A stretch of DNA of 33,516 bases from Cognatazoarcus halotolerans (GCF_009800965.1 NZ_WUAF01000029.1:1-33516); one strand, 5' to 3'. Shown: positions 1 through 8,325, numbered from the stretch's first letter. A program made the numbers and translations. The notes: generated by a model from the letters alone, not told the origin.

Positions 1-207
1 AATCGAATACAGCGCGATGAGCAATTGGCCCTTGAGCAGCCGCTCCGGCGGAATCGACGGGCGACCCGTGCTCGAATAGAGCGCATCGAGTTCAGAAGAA
101 ATCGCGCCAAGTGCTCGCTCGGCCAGTTTCTTGACCCCACGCAGCGGATGATCTGCCGGCACGCGAGATTCGGCGGAGAAGTAATGGAACTGGGGGTCGA
201 GGCTGAG
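1..207 (-). pseudogene. IS5-type transposase, N-terminal fragment
   Basis: The minus strand is open from 207 down to 1 and reads like the N-terminal region of IS5-type transposases: a VPADHPLR motif, then a GRPSIPPERLLKGQLL motif, and LIALYSI running off the window edge. In the family these motifs precede the DDE catalytic domain. An in-frame TAG lies directly upstream at 208-210 and no plausible start codon precedes the conserved motifs, so the 5' end is lost. The break lies close to the ISAs1 remnant that begins to the right, which may have caused it. The C-terminal half lies outside the window, so its integrity is unknown. Family assignment is by motif recall only. Confidence 0.7.
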
Positions 208-322
208 CTATTTCACCTAGTTGGCATAGTTCGATTGGAAATTTCTTTCGCAGTCATGCATTTACGAGGCCGCTGTTCACAATCCCTGAAATTGTGTAGT
301 TTCCTCGTCTTTTGGGGTTCCC

Positions 323-1428
323 ATGACGACGAGGGAAGTGATGCCGCTCGCGCAGGTGTTCGTCTCGATTTCCGACCCGCGCAGCTCACGCCAGGTGAGG
401 CACGACCTGTCCAAATTGCTCACGGTGCGGTGTTGTGCAACGCAGACGAGTTCCCTGACATCAAGGCGTGGGCCAAGGAAGGCATCGACTGGCTTCGGGA
501 ATTCATGGTGCTTGGGCACGGTATTCCGTCGCATGACACGTTCGGACGGGTGTTCGCGGCCCTCGACCCGCGGGAATTCGAAGGCGAGTTTCGGCGCTGG
601 GTTGGCCAACTGGTTCCAACGCTCGGCGGCGATACGGTCGTGGCCATCGACGGTAAGACCAGTCGGCGCAGCACCACCAAGGCCGAAGCGAACCAACTAC
701 ACCTGGTCAGCGCCTTCGCTGCCGACATCGGTCTCGTGCTGGGGCAGACTGCGACGGCCGAGAAGTCGAACGAGATTACGGCGACCCCCGAGTTGCTGGC
801 GCTGCAGGGCTGCGTCGTCACCATCGGCGCGATGGGCACTCAGACCAGCATCGCGCGGCAGATCCGCAATTGCGGTGCCGACTACGTGCTGTGCGTGAAA
901 GACAACCACCCCAAGCTCGTCGAAGCTTTCCTGCTCGCGCAGGCCGGCGTCGGCGGCAAGCTCGTGCCCAGTTCCACGAGCGAAACTGCCGATGATGGCC
1001 ATGGGCGGCGTAAAGTGCACCGCTGTTGGGCATTCGACGCCTTCGATCGGCTCTACAAGGCCGAGCAGTGGATGGATCTGAGGAGTTTCGCCATCGTTGA
1101 GCGAGAACGAACCGTCGAGGCCAAGACCAGCCGCGAGCGGCGCTACTACATCAGTTCCCTGCCAGCCAACACCACACGCATTGCCCGTGCGGTGCGCAGC
1201 CACTGGGAAGTAGTGAATAGACTTCGCTGGTGCCTCGACGTCCAGTTCAACGAAAACCAGTCCACCGTGCGCACCGGCTTCGCCGCCAACAATCTCACGA
1301 TCGTCCGACACCTTGTCCTGAACCTCCTTCGCCTGAACACTTCACGCAAGGGCAGCATCAAGACCAAGCACATACTGACAGCCTCCTGGGATCAGATCCG
1401 TGCCGAGTTGCTCGGGGTTATGACATGA
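323..1428 (+). pseudogene. ISAs1-family transposase, frameshifted
   Basis: The N-terminus (ATG 323, ISDPRSSRQVRHDLSKLL) is in one frame and the rest of the protein in another. The second frame picks up around 425 with AVLCNADEFPDIKAWAKEG, followed by GIPSHDTFGRVFA, a typical ISAs1 motif. The family sequence across the junction normally has several more residues between the two blocks, so a small deletion of roughly ten bases best explains the break. The DDE-type residues appear present downstream: VVAIDGKT, CVKDNHP and the late HWEVVNRLRWCLDV segment. The C-terminus ends normally at the TGA at 1426. A single full-length transposase cannot be made unless ribosomes shift frame, so this copy is probably inactive. 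Confidence 0.85.
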
Positions 1429-1445
1429 ATGTGCGATTGCCCTAG
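1425..1445. repeat. Probable right end of the ISAs1 remnant
   Basis: The sequence CATGAATGTGCGATTGCCCT lies directly after the transposase stop. It resembles ISAs1-family right ends, which run outward into a GCCCT-type terminus shortly after the gene. I could not find a convincing inverted partner upstream of 323, so the left end appears to be lost or too degraded to see. Confidence 0.4.
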
Positions 1446-1735
1446 GGCTCAAGGTGGCCAGGCATCGCTTTCAGGCAGAGAGTTTCGAGAGCGATTTTAT
1501 GACAAACGAACGCCCAGTTCGTTCACCGGGTTCTGCATCTACCTGCTAATCAAGTCTATATGCCCACCTGCTGGTGAGAATCGGTTGACAGAGGCTCGTG
1601 TTGTCGTAGAGATCTGTGATCTAAGAAGTTCGCCAAAGCTTTGTAATTGGAAAGATTGAAAATTTCGATGCGTGATATCGCGAGGCAAAAAAAGCACGAT
1701 CGCCTATCGGATGTAATTCTTCTCGGGAGAATTGA
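1446..1735. other. Intergenic stretch, no gene seen
   Basis: About 290 bases separate the ISAs1 remnant from the AT-rich operon. The only open frames are short and unlike known proteins. Base composition falls steadily toward the AT-rich operon from about 1660. An in-frame 28-codon ORF begins at 1669 and overlaps the start of the next gene, but it has no clear ribosome binding site. The promoter of the downstream operon should lie here, although no convincing -35/-10 pair could be fixed. Confidence 0.4.
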
Positions 1736-2353
1736 ATGGATCTCGTTAGAGTAAAGGCAGAGTCAGTAACCAATATGTTGGTTGGGCTTTTTACTGGAAG
1801 TATTATTGCAACATTTGCACAGTTGCAGCTCCAGACGAATAATGCTATTAAAGAGCCTGTTGCAATATTTTATTTAGTCGCTGCAGGAACAGGATTCTTT
1901 AATCTTTTTAAACTTTACCACGTAGAGGTGTCTAGTAATAGCAGGATGTTTGAATCGAATAATTTAAGGGTGTTGCTGCTACATACGCTGACTGTCGCTA
2001 TAGTTGTGTACTATTGTTTTTTTCCGCTTATTTTTCCCGGAGACGTTCAGACCTTTTCCTTTATGGTTCTTTTGGTTTTTGTCTTGGACGCAATTTTTTG
2101 TATATGTTACATAAAAGCGATCCCTGAAAATAGATATTTGGTGTATGCAAACACCAATCTAAGCGTGGTGATTGCTGTATCTTGGATGTTTGTTTTTTTA
2201 ATAGTTTATTTTATACCTTTGTGGGATGATGCGGCAATAGTGGTTCAAACATATGAGAGTTTAGTTGCCTGGGGTTTAGTGGTGCCGGCGCTTCTTGTCC
2301 CGCTGGGTTCGTATGTTATGGGAGCAATGGACCAGGAGGGTGTAAATCAGTGA
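1736..2353 (+). CDS. Six-helix membrane protein of unknown function
   Basis: This encodes 205 residues that I do not recognise. About six hydrophobic stretches are visible, at roughly residues 15-35, 43-62, 78-100, 105-125, 140-162 and 172-195. Short polar loops separate them, which implies a polytopic inner-membrane protein without a signal peptide. The start ATG at 1736 follows a GGGAGA ribosome binding site. The gene is AT-rich and uses codons (TTT, ATA, TTA) that are rare in the catabolic genes further right, suggesting foreign origin. Its stop overlaps the GTG start of the methyltransferase by four bases, so the two are translationally coupled. Function is unknown; the context suggests a membrane partner of the methyltransferase and transporter. 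Confidence 0.75.
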   Translation: MDLVRVKAESVTNMLVGLFTGSIIATFAQLQLQTNNAIKEPVAIFYLVAAGTGFFNLFKLYHVEVSSNSRMFESNNLRVLLLHTLTVAIVVYYCFFPLIFPGDVQTFSFMVLLVFVLDAIFCICYIKAIPENRYLVYANTNLSVVIAVSWMFVFLIVYFIPLWDDAAIVVQTYESLVAWGLVVPALLVPLGSYVMGAMDQEGVNQ

Positions 2354-3075
2354 ATTCATTTATGACCAGACTCGGTTCGCAATTTAGGAGCCTAACTTCC
2401 TCGGTGCATTTCTATCAAGATTTCGCTCCGGTCTATGATCAGCTTTCCGTAAAGTATGGGTGGAATAGTCCGGATGTTATGTTCGGACTAATGATAGGGC
2501 GACTTAATCTGGTGCCAAAGGCGTTAGCTGAGGCTCAGGTAAAAATGCTTGATGTTGGCATTGGAACAGGTCTCAGCTCCGCGCCTTTCGCGAATTTCGG
2601 GATGAATATATATGGCGTCGATGGCTCGGCGAATATGATTGAGCTTTGCCGGAGGAAAGGGTTTGCAGAAAGGCTTGATGTCGTGGAGCTTTCAACATGT
2701 AAACTTCCCTACGAAACTAATTATTTCGATGCTGCCATTTGTAATGGTGTGCTATATTTTTTTGATGATCTAGGACATATATTTTCCGAAGTTTCAAGGG
2801 TTCTTAAGCCTGGTGCATTGTTTGGATTTAATTTTGAACCAACATTTGTTGGAGATCAAGAGTCGTACGAAAACGACGCAAATTCTGTGTTAAAAGAAAA
2901 CGATGTTGCCAAGTCAACAATGGTGACATATCGACATAATCCGCTATACATGGCTTCATTGATGAGGAAATTCTCGATGACTATGGTTCAGGAGTTAAGT
3001 TATCTTGCATATCATTCTCCGACAACGGGGGAGGACGTCTTCTTTTCGCTATATGTCGTGAAAGTCGGGGGCTGA
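2350..3075 (+). CDS. Class I SAM-dependent methyltransferase
   Basis: The 241-residue protein has the class I (Rossmann) SAM methyltransferase signature. Motif I is MLDVGIGTG near residue 60, the acidic end of strand 2 is YGVDGSANMI, and later come DAAICNGVLYFF and a post-motif LKPGALFGFNFE. This type methylates small molecules (methyltransf_11/25-like). The substrate cannot be told from sequence. The GTG start at 2350 is preferred because AGGAGG sits ten bases upstream, whereas the ATG at 2362 is too far from it. The start overlaps the stop of the membrane protein, and the stop overlaps the ATG of the transporter (TGATG), giving a tight three-gene operon. The gene shares the AT-rich composition of its neighbours and was probably acquired with them. 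Confidence 0.85.
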   Translation: MNSFMTRLGSQFRSLTSSVHFYQDFAPVYDQLSVKYGWNSPDVMFGLMIGRLNLVPKALAEAQVKMLDVGIGTGLSSAPFANFGMNIYGVDGSANMIELCRRKGFAERLDVVELSTCKLPYETNYFDAAICNGVLYFFDDLGHIFSEVSRVLKPGALFGFNFEPTFVGDQESYENDANSVLKENDVAKSTMVTYRHNPLYMASLMRKFSMTMVQELSYLAYHSPTTGEDVFFSLYVVKVGG

Positions 3076-4478
3076 TGATGATGCTTTGGGCCGTCTTTAT
3101 AACGTGTCTTGGTGTGTCGACTTTTGTGGGAGGCGTTGGGCCAAAAGTTTCAGGAAGTTTTTGGCTTCATGGTAGTCGGCGTTTGAGCCCGGGTGGCTAT
3201 GCGGCTTCCACTGTGGGCGCAAATTTTAGTCTCGTGACCGCAGTCGTTGTGCTTATGTACTTTGGTTATGCGTACGATAATATTCAAAATGCCATAACAA
3301 TTTTTTCAGGTGCGTTTGGCGTTGCGATATTATCGACAGCGGCAGGAAAGCTCTCGCCTGTTTCTGCTTGCGTATTTGATTCGGATTCTACTATCCACTC
3401 CTACATTTCTGAGGCGTATGGTAGCGCGCCAATTGTTCGCAGAGTTTGCGCACTGGTCACAATAATTGGATTGATCGGTTTCGCAAGCGTCGCTACGTTC
3501 ACATATTCTGCGATTTTTTCGCAAATATTGAATGTTCCTCCATTAGTGCCGGCGATCTTGTCATTAGGTGCGGTAAGTTTCTACGTCGCTCGTAGAGGGT
3601 TCGATGGGGTAATCAAGACCGACAAGCTTCAGCTAAGTGCGATTGCATTAGTTCTCATTGGTCTCTTTGTCGCTGTGATTGATGCAGAGGTGGACTCTCC
3701 GTTTACATTTTGGCGCTTATTAGATGACTCGTCTATGACAAACTTGGGTGGGTTTGTGCTCCTAGTAATAGTGCTAACGAATACCCTCTATCACATTGGC
3801 TCGGCAGAGGCGTGGGTGCGTCTAGTAGCAGTTGGTGAGTCTAAAGCACAGGGACGTGGCGCCGTTGTGGCCGGAATTATGTTTTTGTGTTTTTTGATGG
3901 CAATCATGTTCTTTGGTAGGTTGATTAGATTTGTACACGTGCAGGACGGAATTCAGCTGGCGGCTGGTGGAGTTGAATTGATCGTCTGGCTGATAAATAC
4001 ATCTCCCTTCGTTTCCGCAATTCTTGTGGTTGGCTTGTGTTTCGCATTCTTAAGTACTGTCGATACGATGATTTTCTCTGTGGGAAGCACAATAGTCACA
4101 GATGTTGGCGGTGCAAAAAATTCCGAGTGGTTGTCGCCTCGCTACATTACAGTCACTATTTCATCCGTCATTTTGTTTGTTGTCTGGGCTGTTAATAAGG
4201 TTCCAAATGTTGACTTAAATAGCTTCTTGTTTATGGTTTTTTCATATCAAATTATTCTCGTGCCGCTCGTACTCTTTCGAACAATTGTGGGTCCACGTGC
4301 TTCCGCTAAGCCCGTTGGCGGGCTCATGGCGCTCATAATTCCGCTTACGGTGACTTTGGTTTTGGGTATATCACTTCTCCCAATTGCTGAGGCTGGTGGG
4401 TTGATGCCGTTGGTGGCGTTTGTATTTACTTCCGTCCTAATTCTTGTTTTCCCTATACTGCGGCGATTACACATCTGA
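3075..4478 (+). CDS. Sodium:solute symporter-like transporter
   Basis: The 467-residue protein is strongly hydrophobic, with about 12-13 predicted membrane segments. An N-terminal block reads GSRRLSPGGYAASTVGANFS, and a mid-protein AEAWVRLVAVGESKAQGRG block follows. Both resemble conserved parts of the SSS (LeuT-fold) family, where a polar W-x-R segment follows a long helix. In that family uptake of a solute is driven by sodium. The substrate is unknown and the family match is only moderate. It is the third gene of the AT-rich operon, starting inside the methyltransferase stop. Possible jobs are uptake of the methyltransferase substrate or export/import of its product. ATG codons at 3078 and 3081 are alternative starts. 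Confidence 0.6.
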   Translation: MMMLWAVFITCLGVSTFVGGVGPKVSGSFWLHGSRRLSPGGYAASTVGANFSLVTAVVVLMYFGYAYDNIQNAITIFSGAFGVAILSTAAGKLSPVSACVFDSDSTIHSYISEAYGSAPIVRRVCALVTIIGLIGFASVATFTYSAIFSQILNVPPLVPAILSLGAVSFYVARRGFDGVIKTDKLQLSAIALVLIGLFVAVIDAEVDSPFTFWRLLDDSSMTNLGGFVLLVIVLTNTLYHIGSAEAWVRLVAVGESKAQGRGAVVAGIMFLCFLMAIMFFGRLIRFVHVQDGIQLAAGGVELIVWLINTSPFVSAILVVGLCFAFLSTVDTMIFSVGSTIVTDVGGAKNSEWLSPRYITVTISSVILFVVWAVNKVPNVDLNSFLFMVFSYQIILVPLVLFRTIVGPRASAKPVGGLMALIIPLTVTLVLGISLLPIAEAGGLMPLVAFVFTSVLILVFPILRRLHI

Positions 4479-4580
4479 TTCAGAGATCTCTTCACAATGG
4501 GCGTGAATCGCTCGGGCCAGGATCATTCTTCGTAGAGTCGTCAATTTTTCTTTCAGACGGAAACACACAAGGCATTGGGG

Positions 4581-4803
4581 TCAGATACCGTCTTTCGAGT
4601 CAAGCGCTGGCAGGCAAGAGTGTGGCCGAAACGGCTCTCCAGATCGCACCACGCCATAGATCAGGCGAACGAGCTTTCTCATCGCCGCACCAATGACCGC
4701 CTTGGGCGCCAGACCGTTGACACGCAACCGTCGCCGAAGACTTTCAGGATCGGATTGTGGCGTAGGGCCACCATGCCGGGCATGTAGAGCGCCTTCCTGA
4801 TCG
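4581..4803 (-). pseudogene. IS110-family transposase, C-terminal remnant
   Basis: Minus-strand sequence reads RKALYMPGMVALRHNPILKVFG in one frame, then RVNGLAPKAVIGAAMRKLVRLIYGVV in the next, ending at the TGA at 4581. Together these match the C-terminus of IS110-family (DEDD) transposases. A single missing base near 4730 separates the two frames, since restoring one C gives the expected DRLRVN join. The remainder of the gene is missing: the reading stops exactly where the IS3 element begins at 4804, and no continuation is visible on the far side at 6018. This is dead remnant DNA. Confidence 0.75.
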
Positions 4804-4832
4804 TGTATTGACCCAGCAAATCCTGCACAGGT
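4804..4832 (+). repeat. IS3 element, left inverted repeat
   Basis: This is the terminal inverted repeat beginning TGTATTGACCCAG and continuing AAA-CCTGC-CAGGT. It matches the reverse complement of 5988-6017 with a few mismatches and a one-base indel. It overlaps the first bases of the orfB stop codon. Confidence 0.8.
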
Positions 4833-5689
4833 CACGCCACTAATGTAAATGCCTGAGCGGGCGTTTTCATATCCAGGGCCTGATGCGGCCGCTGGTGGTT
4901 GTAAAACTGGATCCAGTCGCCAATGACACGACTGGCGTGTTGCAAGGTTTCAAAGCGGTGACGGTGGATGCACTGCTCCTTCAACGTACGGATCATCCGC
5001 TCCACCAAGCCGTTTTGCTGCGGGGTGTACGGGGTGATGAATTCCTGCTTCAGACCGTAGCTTTTGACCAGCGCCGTGTAGCTGCGGCTCGTGAAGACCA
5101 GACCGTTATCAGAGCGCAGCAGGAAGGCTTCCTTCACACGCCCCAGCGTGCCGAAGCGGGCGATCAAGGCCTGCTCCAGCGCCGCCTCGGCGGTGCGGGA
5201 CTTGCCGCTGCGTGAGACGTGCCACCCCAGCAGCTCCCGGCTGAAGCAGTCGATTACCAGCGCCAGCGTGGCCCAGCCGTCACGGCCCGCCCAAACACGG
5301 CACAGATCCGTCGCCCAGCGTTCGTTGGGCTCAGAGGCTCGCGAACGCCGTGCTGCAATCTGTGGCCGAAACCCAACCGGACGCTTTCTGACCTGCCAGC
5401 CACGCAGCTCAAACACTCTCTGCACGGTGTTCTTGTTGAAACCGAGCAGGTGGGCCACGGTCCGATAGCCGAAGGACGGATTGTCCTCGATCATCGCCTT
5501 GATCGGTTCGGCAAAGCGAGCCTGCACCTTCGGCGGGGCCTTCACCGACTGGTAGTAAAAGGTGCGACGGGGCACTTCAAACCACCGGCACAGCTGACTG
5601 ATCGAGACGACAACACCTTCTTCATGCAGTCCCTGGCGGATCGTCTCGATCACTTCTCGTCCTCGCCCAGCAGGGGCTGCAATTTTTTT
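4832..5689 (-). CDS. IS3-family transposase OrfB (frameshift partner)
   Basis: This frame carries the rve-type integrase core that catalyses strand transfer. It has an HTH_21-like segment (SISQLCRWFEVPRRTFYYQS) followed by the DDE residues: D in RWATDLCRVW, D in LRSDNGLVFTS and E in NGLVERMIRTLKEQC. It ends at the TGA at 4832. No good independent start codon lies near its beginning. Production as OrfAB by -1 slippage on the A7 run at 5683-5689 is therefore expected, where OrfA reads ARKKL and the shifted frame reads PKKI. The start given is the slippery site, not a start codon. All catalytic residues are present. Confidence 0.85.
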   Translation of the reverse strand, partial: KKIAAPAGRGREVIETIRQGLHEEGVVVSISQLCRWFEVPRRTFYYQSVKAPPKVQARFAEPIKAMIEDNPSFGYRTVAHLLGFNKNTVQRVFELRGWQVRKRPVGFRPQIAARRSRASEPNERWATDLCRVWAGRDGWATLALVIDCFSRELLGWHVSRSGKSRTAEAALEQALIARFGTLGRVKEAFLLRSDNGLVFTSRSYTALVKSYGLKQEFITPYTPQQNGLVERMIRTLKEQCIHRHRFETLQHASRVIGDWIQFYNHQRPHQALDMKTPAQAFTLVA

Positions 5690-5964
5690 CGGGCACGCAG
5701 CTCCAGCATCGCTTCCCCATAGGCTTCCTGGAGCTGCTTGATCTGCTTCTCGTAATGCTCCCGGATGTCCAGCGGGTTGGTTCGCAGCGCGTTCTCCATA
5801 CCTCGCTTCGCCTCGTCGATCCAGGTCTCGATCTCTGATGGGGGAAGATCGTACGAACGACTCGCCTCCGCTAACGTCCTCTTCCCTTGTAGGACCTCCA
5901 TCACCAATGCGCTCTTGCGCCTGGCCGTCCAACGCTTGATTTCGTCTTCCATTTCCGTACCCAT
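5650..5964 (-). CDS. IS3-family transposase OrfA
   Basis: The 104-residue protein has an N-terminal helix-turn-helix region: a WTARRKSALVMEVLQGKRTL segment, then ASRSYDLPPSEIETWIDEAK. A C-terminal coiled-coil/leucine-rich segment around residues 65-95 follows. In IS3 elements OrfA binds the inverted repeats and is made alone or as the N-terminal part of the OrfAB transposase. An A7 run (5683-5689) lies near its 3' end, which is the slippery site for the -1 frameshift that joins it to OrfB. ATG 5964 is the natural start, just inside the right inverted repeat. Confidence 0.85.
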   Translation of the reverse strand: MGTEMEDEIKRWTARRKSALVMEVLQGKRTLAEASRSYDLPPSEIETWIDEAKRGMENALRTNPLDIREHYEKQIKQLQEAYGEAMLELRARKKLQPLLGEDEK

Positions 5965-5987
5965 GTGTCCTTCCTTTCAAGGCTAAC

Positions 5988-6017
5988 ACCTGAGCAGGTT
6001 TTTACTGGGTCAATACA
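5988..6017 (-). repeat. IS3 element, right inverted repeat
   Basis: Read on the minus strand it begins TGTATTGACCCAGTAAAAAC and continues CTGCTCAGGT. It is the partner of the left end at 4804. It lies just upstream of orfA, so it will overlap the transposase promoter region as is usual in IS3 elements. Confidence 0.8.
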
Positions 6018-6170
6018 TTTCTGCGCCGAAATCTGAATTACCCCGGTGGGGAAAATTCGCTTGTTCTTGACGGTGTTGAGCGCAGCCGGGTAGTCAAGGC
6101 GGGTGCCGCTCGGGCGATCAGATACAACGATCCTAGACCCGACCCCGGTGCTGCAACTGGCCGTCTGTAC

Positions 6171-7142
6171 TCATTCAGAATTCAAGCCAGAAGCGGCCGT
6201 CTGCGGTGCTTTGGGAATGAGCGCTGCGCCTTGCCATACCTTTGTCGTACAGAGTCTCTGCGTAAGATCCTCGGTGAGTCTGGCTACGGCGGTTGCGGCA
6301 GCCGATAGCGGGATATGTTTTGAGGTGCAAAGTGCCAGACGACGTTTGAGTGTCGGGTTCTCGACCGGAACGGCGCACAGCGTCCCGGCCTCGAGTTCAT
6401 GGCGCAGCGGCATCACTGGTAGCAGCGTGTGGCCGAGGCCGGCCAGGAGTGTTGTGCGCAGGATGCTGATCGAGCTGATATCGGCGATGACGTTCGGCTC
6501 CTGCAAACCATGCGTGCGTGCAAGCTCCTCGATGATCGGGCGCACGCCGTGTGGGTTGGCCGGAAGGATCAAGGGCAACAGCAGTGCCTGCTGAAAACTC
6601 ACCGCGGCCTGCGGACGATCAGGCGCCGAGGCCGGCGAAAGCAACTCCAGACGCTCATCGAGCAGGTATTTGCAGGCAAACTCGTTGAGCGATCCGTCGT
6701 CGAACAGCACCGCCAGGTTGATCTGGCCGCTGCGCAATTGCTGGACCAGGTTACCGGTGAGCTCTTCGGTCAGCTCCAGCTCGACCTTCGGCAAGTGCTG
6801 GCGGACGGCTTGCAGGAGCGGCAGGGCCAGCGCATTCGAGGCACTGTGCGGCACCCCGAATACGACCTTGCCGCTCGGATCCCCGTCTATGTTGCGCACG
6901 CTGGCTTTTGCGTCATCCACCTGGCGGAGGATGCCCGTGGCATGCGCGAGGAAGATGCGGCCGGATTCGGTGAGTTCGACACCTCGGCGCGAGCGGTGGA
7001 ACAGGCGCGTGCCCAGTTCTGCTTCGAGCTGCGCAAGTTGATGGCTGAGCGCAGACTGCGCGACGAACACCTGCTCTGCGGCCTTCGAAAAGGTGCCGTG
7101 CTTGGCAATGGCGGTGAAATAGCGCAATTGGCGGAGTTCCAT
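6171..7142 (-). CDS. LysR-family transcriptional regulator
   Basis: The 323-residue protein has the standard LysR layout. An N-terminal winged HTH (residues 1-60) includes MELRQLRYFTAIAKHGTFSK and the recognition region AQSALSHQLAQLEAELG. A periplasmic-binding-protein-like effector domain follows from about residue 90 to 295. LysR proteins usually activate a target operon in response to a pathway intermediate bound by the effector domain. It is on the same strand as, and downstream of, the isatin-hydrolase-like gene. Two terminator-like hairpins separate them, so it is likely transcribed from its own promoter in 7143-7360. The target is unknown; the adjacent indole/isatin genes are the obvious candidates. 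The start at 7142 matches family N-termini. Confidence 0.9.
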   Translation of the reverse strand: MELRQLRYFTAIAKHGTFSKAAEQVFVAQSALSHQLAQLEAELGTRLFHRSRRGVELTESGRIFLAHATGILRQVDDAKASVRNIDGDPSGKVVFGVPHSASNALALPLLQAVRQHLPKVELELTEELTGNLVQQLRSGQINLAVLFDDGSLNEFACKYLLDERLELLSPASAPDRPQAAVSFQQALLLPLILPANPHGVRPIIEELARTHGLQEPNVIADISSISILRTTLLAGLGHTLLPVMPLRHELEAGTLCAVPVENPTLKRRLALCTSKHIPLSAAATAVARLTEDLTQRLCTTKVWQGAALIPKAPQTAASGLNSE

Positions 7143-7364
7143 GGTGAGGCAATGATACGCATACGATCGTGTTTCGAGATACTTCTATCTGTATTCAGTG
7201 TTTTCCAGATACGAGGCATTCGGCTCTAATAGGGACATCAGACCAACGCGAACACTTGCAGCTACCCGCTGCCAGCATCAAGGCTCACCCGGCCACCGTT
7301 CGCTGAGGGAACACTTTCCACAGAAGGTGTGAGCGCAAGGCTCTTACCCCCGAGCCTGCCAACG

Positions 7365-7407
7365 AACAAAGGCAAAGGCCCGCATCTGGCGGGCCTTTGC
7401 CTTTGTT
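7365..7407. terminator. Strong symmetrical hairpin (bidirectional terminator)
   Basis: A perfect 19-bp stem, AACAAAGGCAAAGGCCCGC and its exact complement, encloses a five-base ATCTG loop. The A-rich left arm and T-rich right arm mean that either strand can give a GC hairpin with U-rich flank. It lies between the end of the isatin-hydrolase-like gene and the LysR start, so it would insulate the two transcription units. Confidence 0.75.
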
Positions 7408-7453
7408 GGGCCGCCTCGTTTTTTGTCGACGGGGCCTGGCGCTTTGCCCATCC

Positions 7454-7480
7454 AAAAAAACGGCCGGCATTTGCCGGCCG
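7454..7480 (-). terminator. Rho-independent terminator of the minus-strand operon
   Basis: On the minus strand the hairpin CGGCCGGCA-AA-TGCCGGCCG (7461-7480) is followed directly by seven T residues (7454-7460). This is a textbook intrinsic terminator. It lies 60 bases downstream of the isatin-hydrolase-like gene and ends the operon that begins at 14103. Confidence 0.85.
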
Positions 7481-7539
7481 AACCTGTTTGCGCGGTCTTG
7501 GGGAGGCGCGCCAGGAGAGGGAGTCAAACTCTTTGTCGT

Positions 7540-8325
7540 TCAGCTTTCGACGAGCGCGAGCACGCGTAGCGGGCTGCCCGAGCCGTTGCGGATCTTGAGC
7601 GGGGCGGCGAGGATGAGCGCGCCCTGGGGCGGCAGCTGGTCGAGGTTGGTGAGGCACTGCAGGCCGTAGCGGTTATTGCCGTGCATGAAGTAGTGGCAGG
7701 GGTAGGGCGTTTCCCAGGCGTAGGACTGGCCGGCGTCGGTGTTGATGGATTCCACGCCGAAACCGGTGACGTTGCGCGTCTCGATGAGCCACTTGACGGT
7801 GCCTTCGGCGGGGCCGGGGGTGTGCGGGCCATCTTCTGCGGCGTTTACGTAGGCTTCGGGCATCGGGCGTCTGGACCAGTCGGTGCGCAGCAGCACCCAG
7901 GCACCGGCGGGGATGCGGCCATGTTCGGCTTCCCATGCTTCGAGAAATTCCACGGTGAGCAGGAAGTCGGGGTTCTCTGCGGCTTCGCGGCTGCAGTCCA
8001 CCACGCACGCGGGGGCGATGAAGTGCCTGGGCGGGATGGTGTCCACCGTGTTCTCCGGGTGGTCCTTGCCGGAGATCCAGTGCACCGGTGCGTCGAAGTG
8101 GGTGCCGGTGTGTTCGGACATGGAGAAGTTGTTCCAGTACCAGGCAGGGCCGCGGTCGTCGTACTTCGAGATCTCTTCGATCTTGAAAGGCCAGGGCTGG
8201 CCGAACTGGGGCGGTAGCTGCAGCGCGGGGAATTCGGGGGTGAGGGTCTGGGTGAGGTCCACCACGCGGATGGCGCCGCTGGCGAGCCCGAGGGCGAACT
8301 GGGCGAGAGGGCTGGTCGTGTTCAT
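7540..8325 (-). CDS. Cyclase-family hydrolase, isatin hydrolase type
   Basis: The 261-residue protein belongs to the cyclase/kynurenine formamidase-like superfamily. The metal-binding motif HTGTHFDAPVHW is near residues 75-86, giving His-x3-His-x-Asp for the Mn2+/Zn2+ site. TDAGQSYAWETPYPCH and the closing LKIRNGSGSPLRVLALV match what I recall of isatin hydrolases, which open isatin to isatinate. Kynurenine formamidase is the main alternative, but those are usually shorter. AGGAGA sits six bases before ATG 8325. It is the last gene of the minus-strand operon with a monooxygenase, reductase and dehydrogenases of the indole type. This supports opening of the pyrrole ring of isatin in the cytoplasm. 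The substrate is inferred. Confidence 0.75.
   Translation of the reverse strand: MNTTSPLAQFALGLASGAIRVVDLTQTLTPEFPALQLPPQFGQPWPFKIEEISKYDDRGPAWYWNNFSMSEHTGTHFDAPVHWISGKDHPENTVDTIPPRHFIAPACVVDCSREAAENPDFLLTVEFLEAWEAEHGRIPAGAWVLLRTDWSRRPMPEAYVNAAEDGPHTPGPAEGTVKWLIETRNVTGFGVESINTDAGQSYAWETPYPCHYFMHGNNRYGLQCLTNLDQLPPQGALILAAPLKIRNGSGSPLRVLALVES

Larger units (their letters stand above)
4804..6017 (-). mobile_element. IS3-family insertion sequence, apparently complete
   Basis: The element is about 1214 bp and is bounded by inverted repeats that start TGTATTGACCCAG at both ends, TG/CA-terminated as usual for IS3. Inside are orfA and orfB on the minus strand with an A7 slippery run between them. 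The flanking bases (CTGATCG on the left, TTTCTGC on the right) show no target duplication, and the IS110 gene cut on the left does not resume on the right. This fits a deletion or recombination next to the element after insertion. With intact ends and a complete DDE domain it could still be active. Confidence 0.85.

Noticed and set aside
25-322. N-terminal extension of the ISAs1 transposase frame to position 25
   Set aside because: The extension crosses the IS5-type fragment and has no transposase similarity. The true N-terminus lies in another frame at 323.
4797-6024. Target site duplication around the IS3 element
   Set aside because: The bases outside the two TGTATTG ends (CTGATCG and TTTCTGC) do not form a 3-5 bp direct repeat.
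6018-6170. Continuation of the IS110 gene to the right of the IS3 element
   Set aside because: The minus-strand reading there shows no IS110 motif. It may belong to some other remnant that I cannot name.
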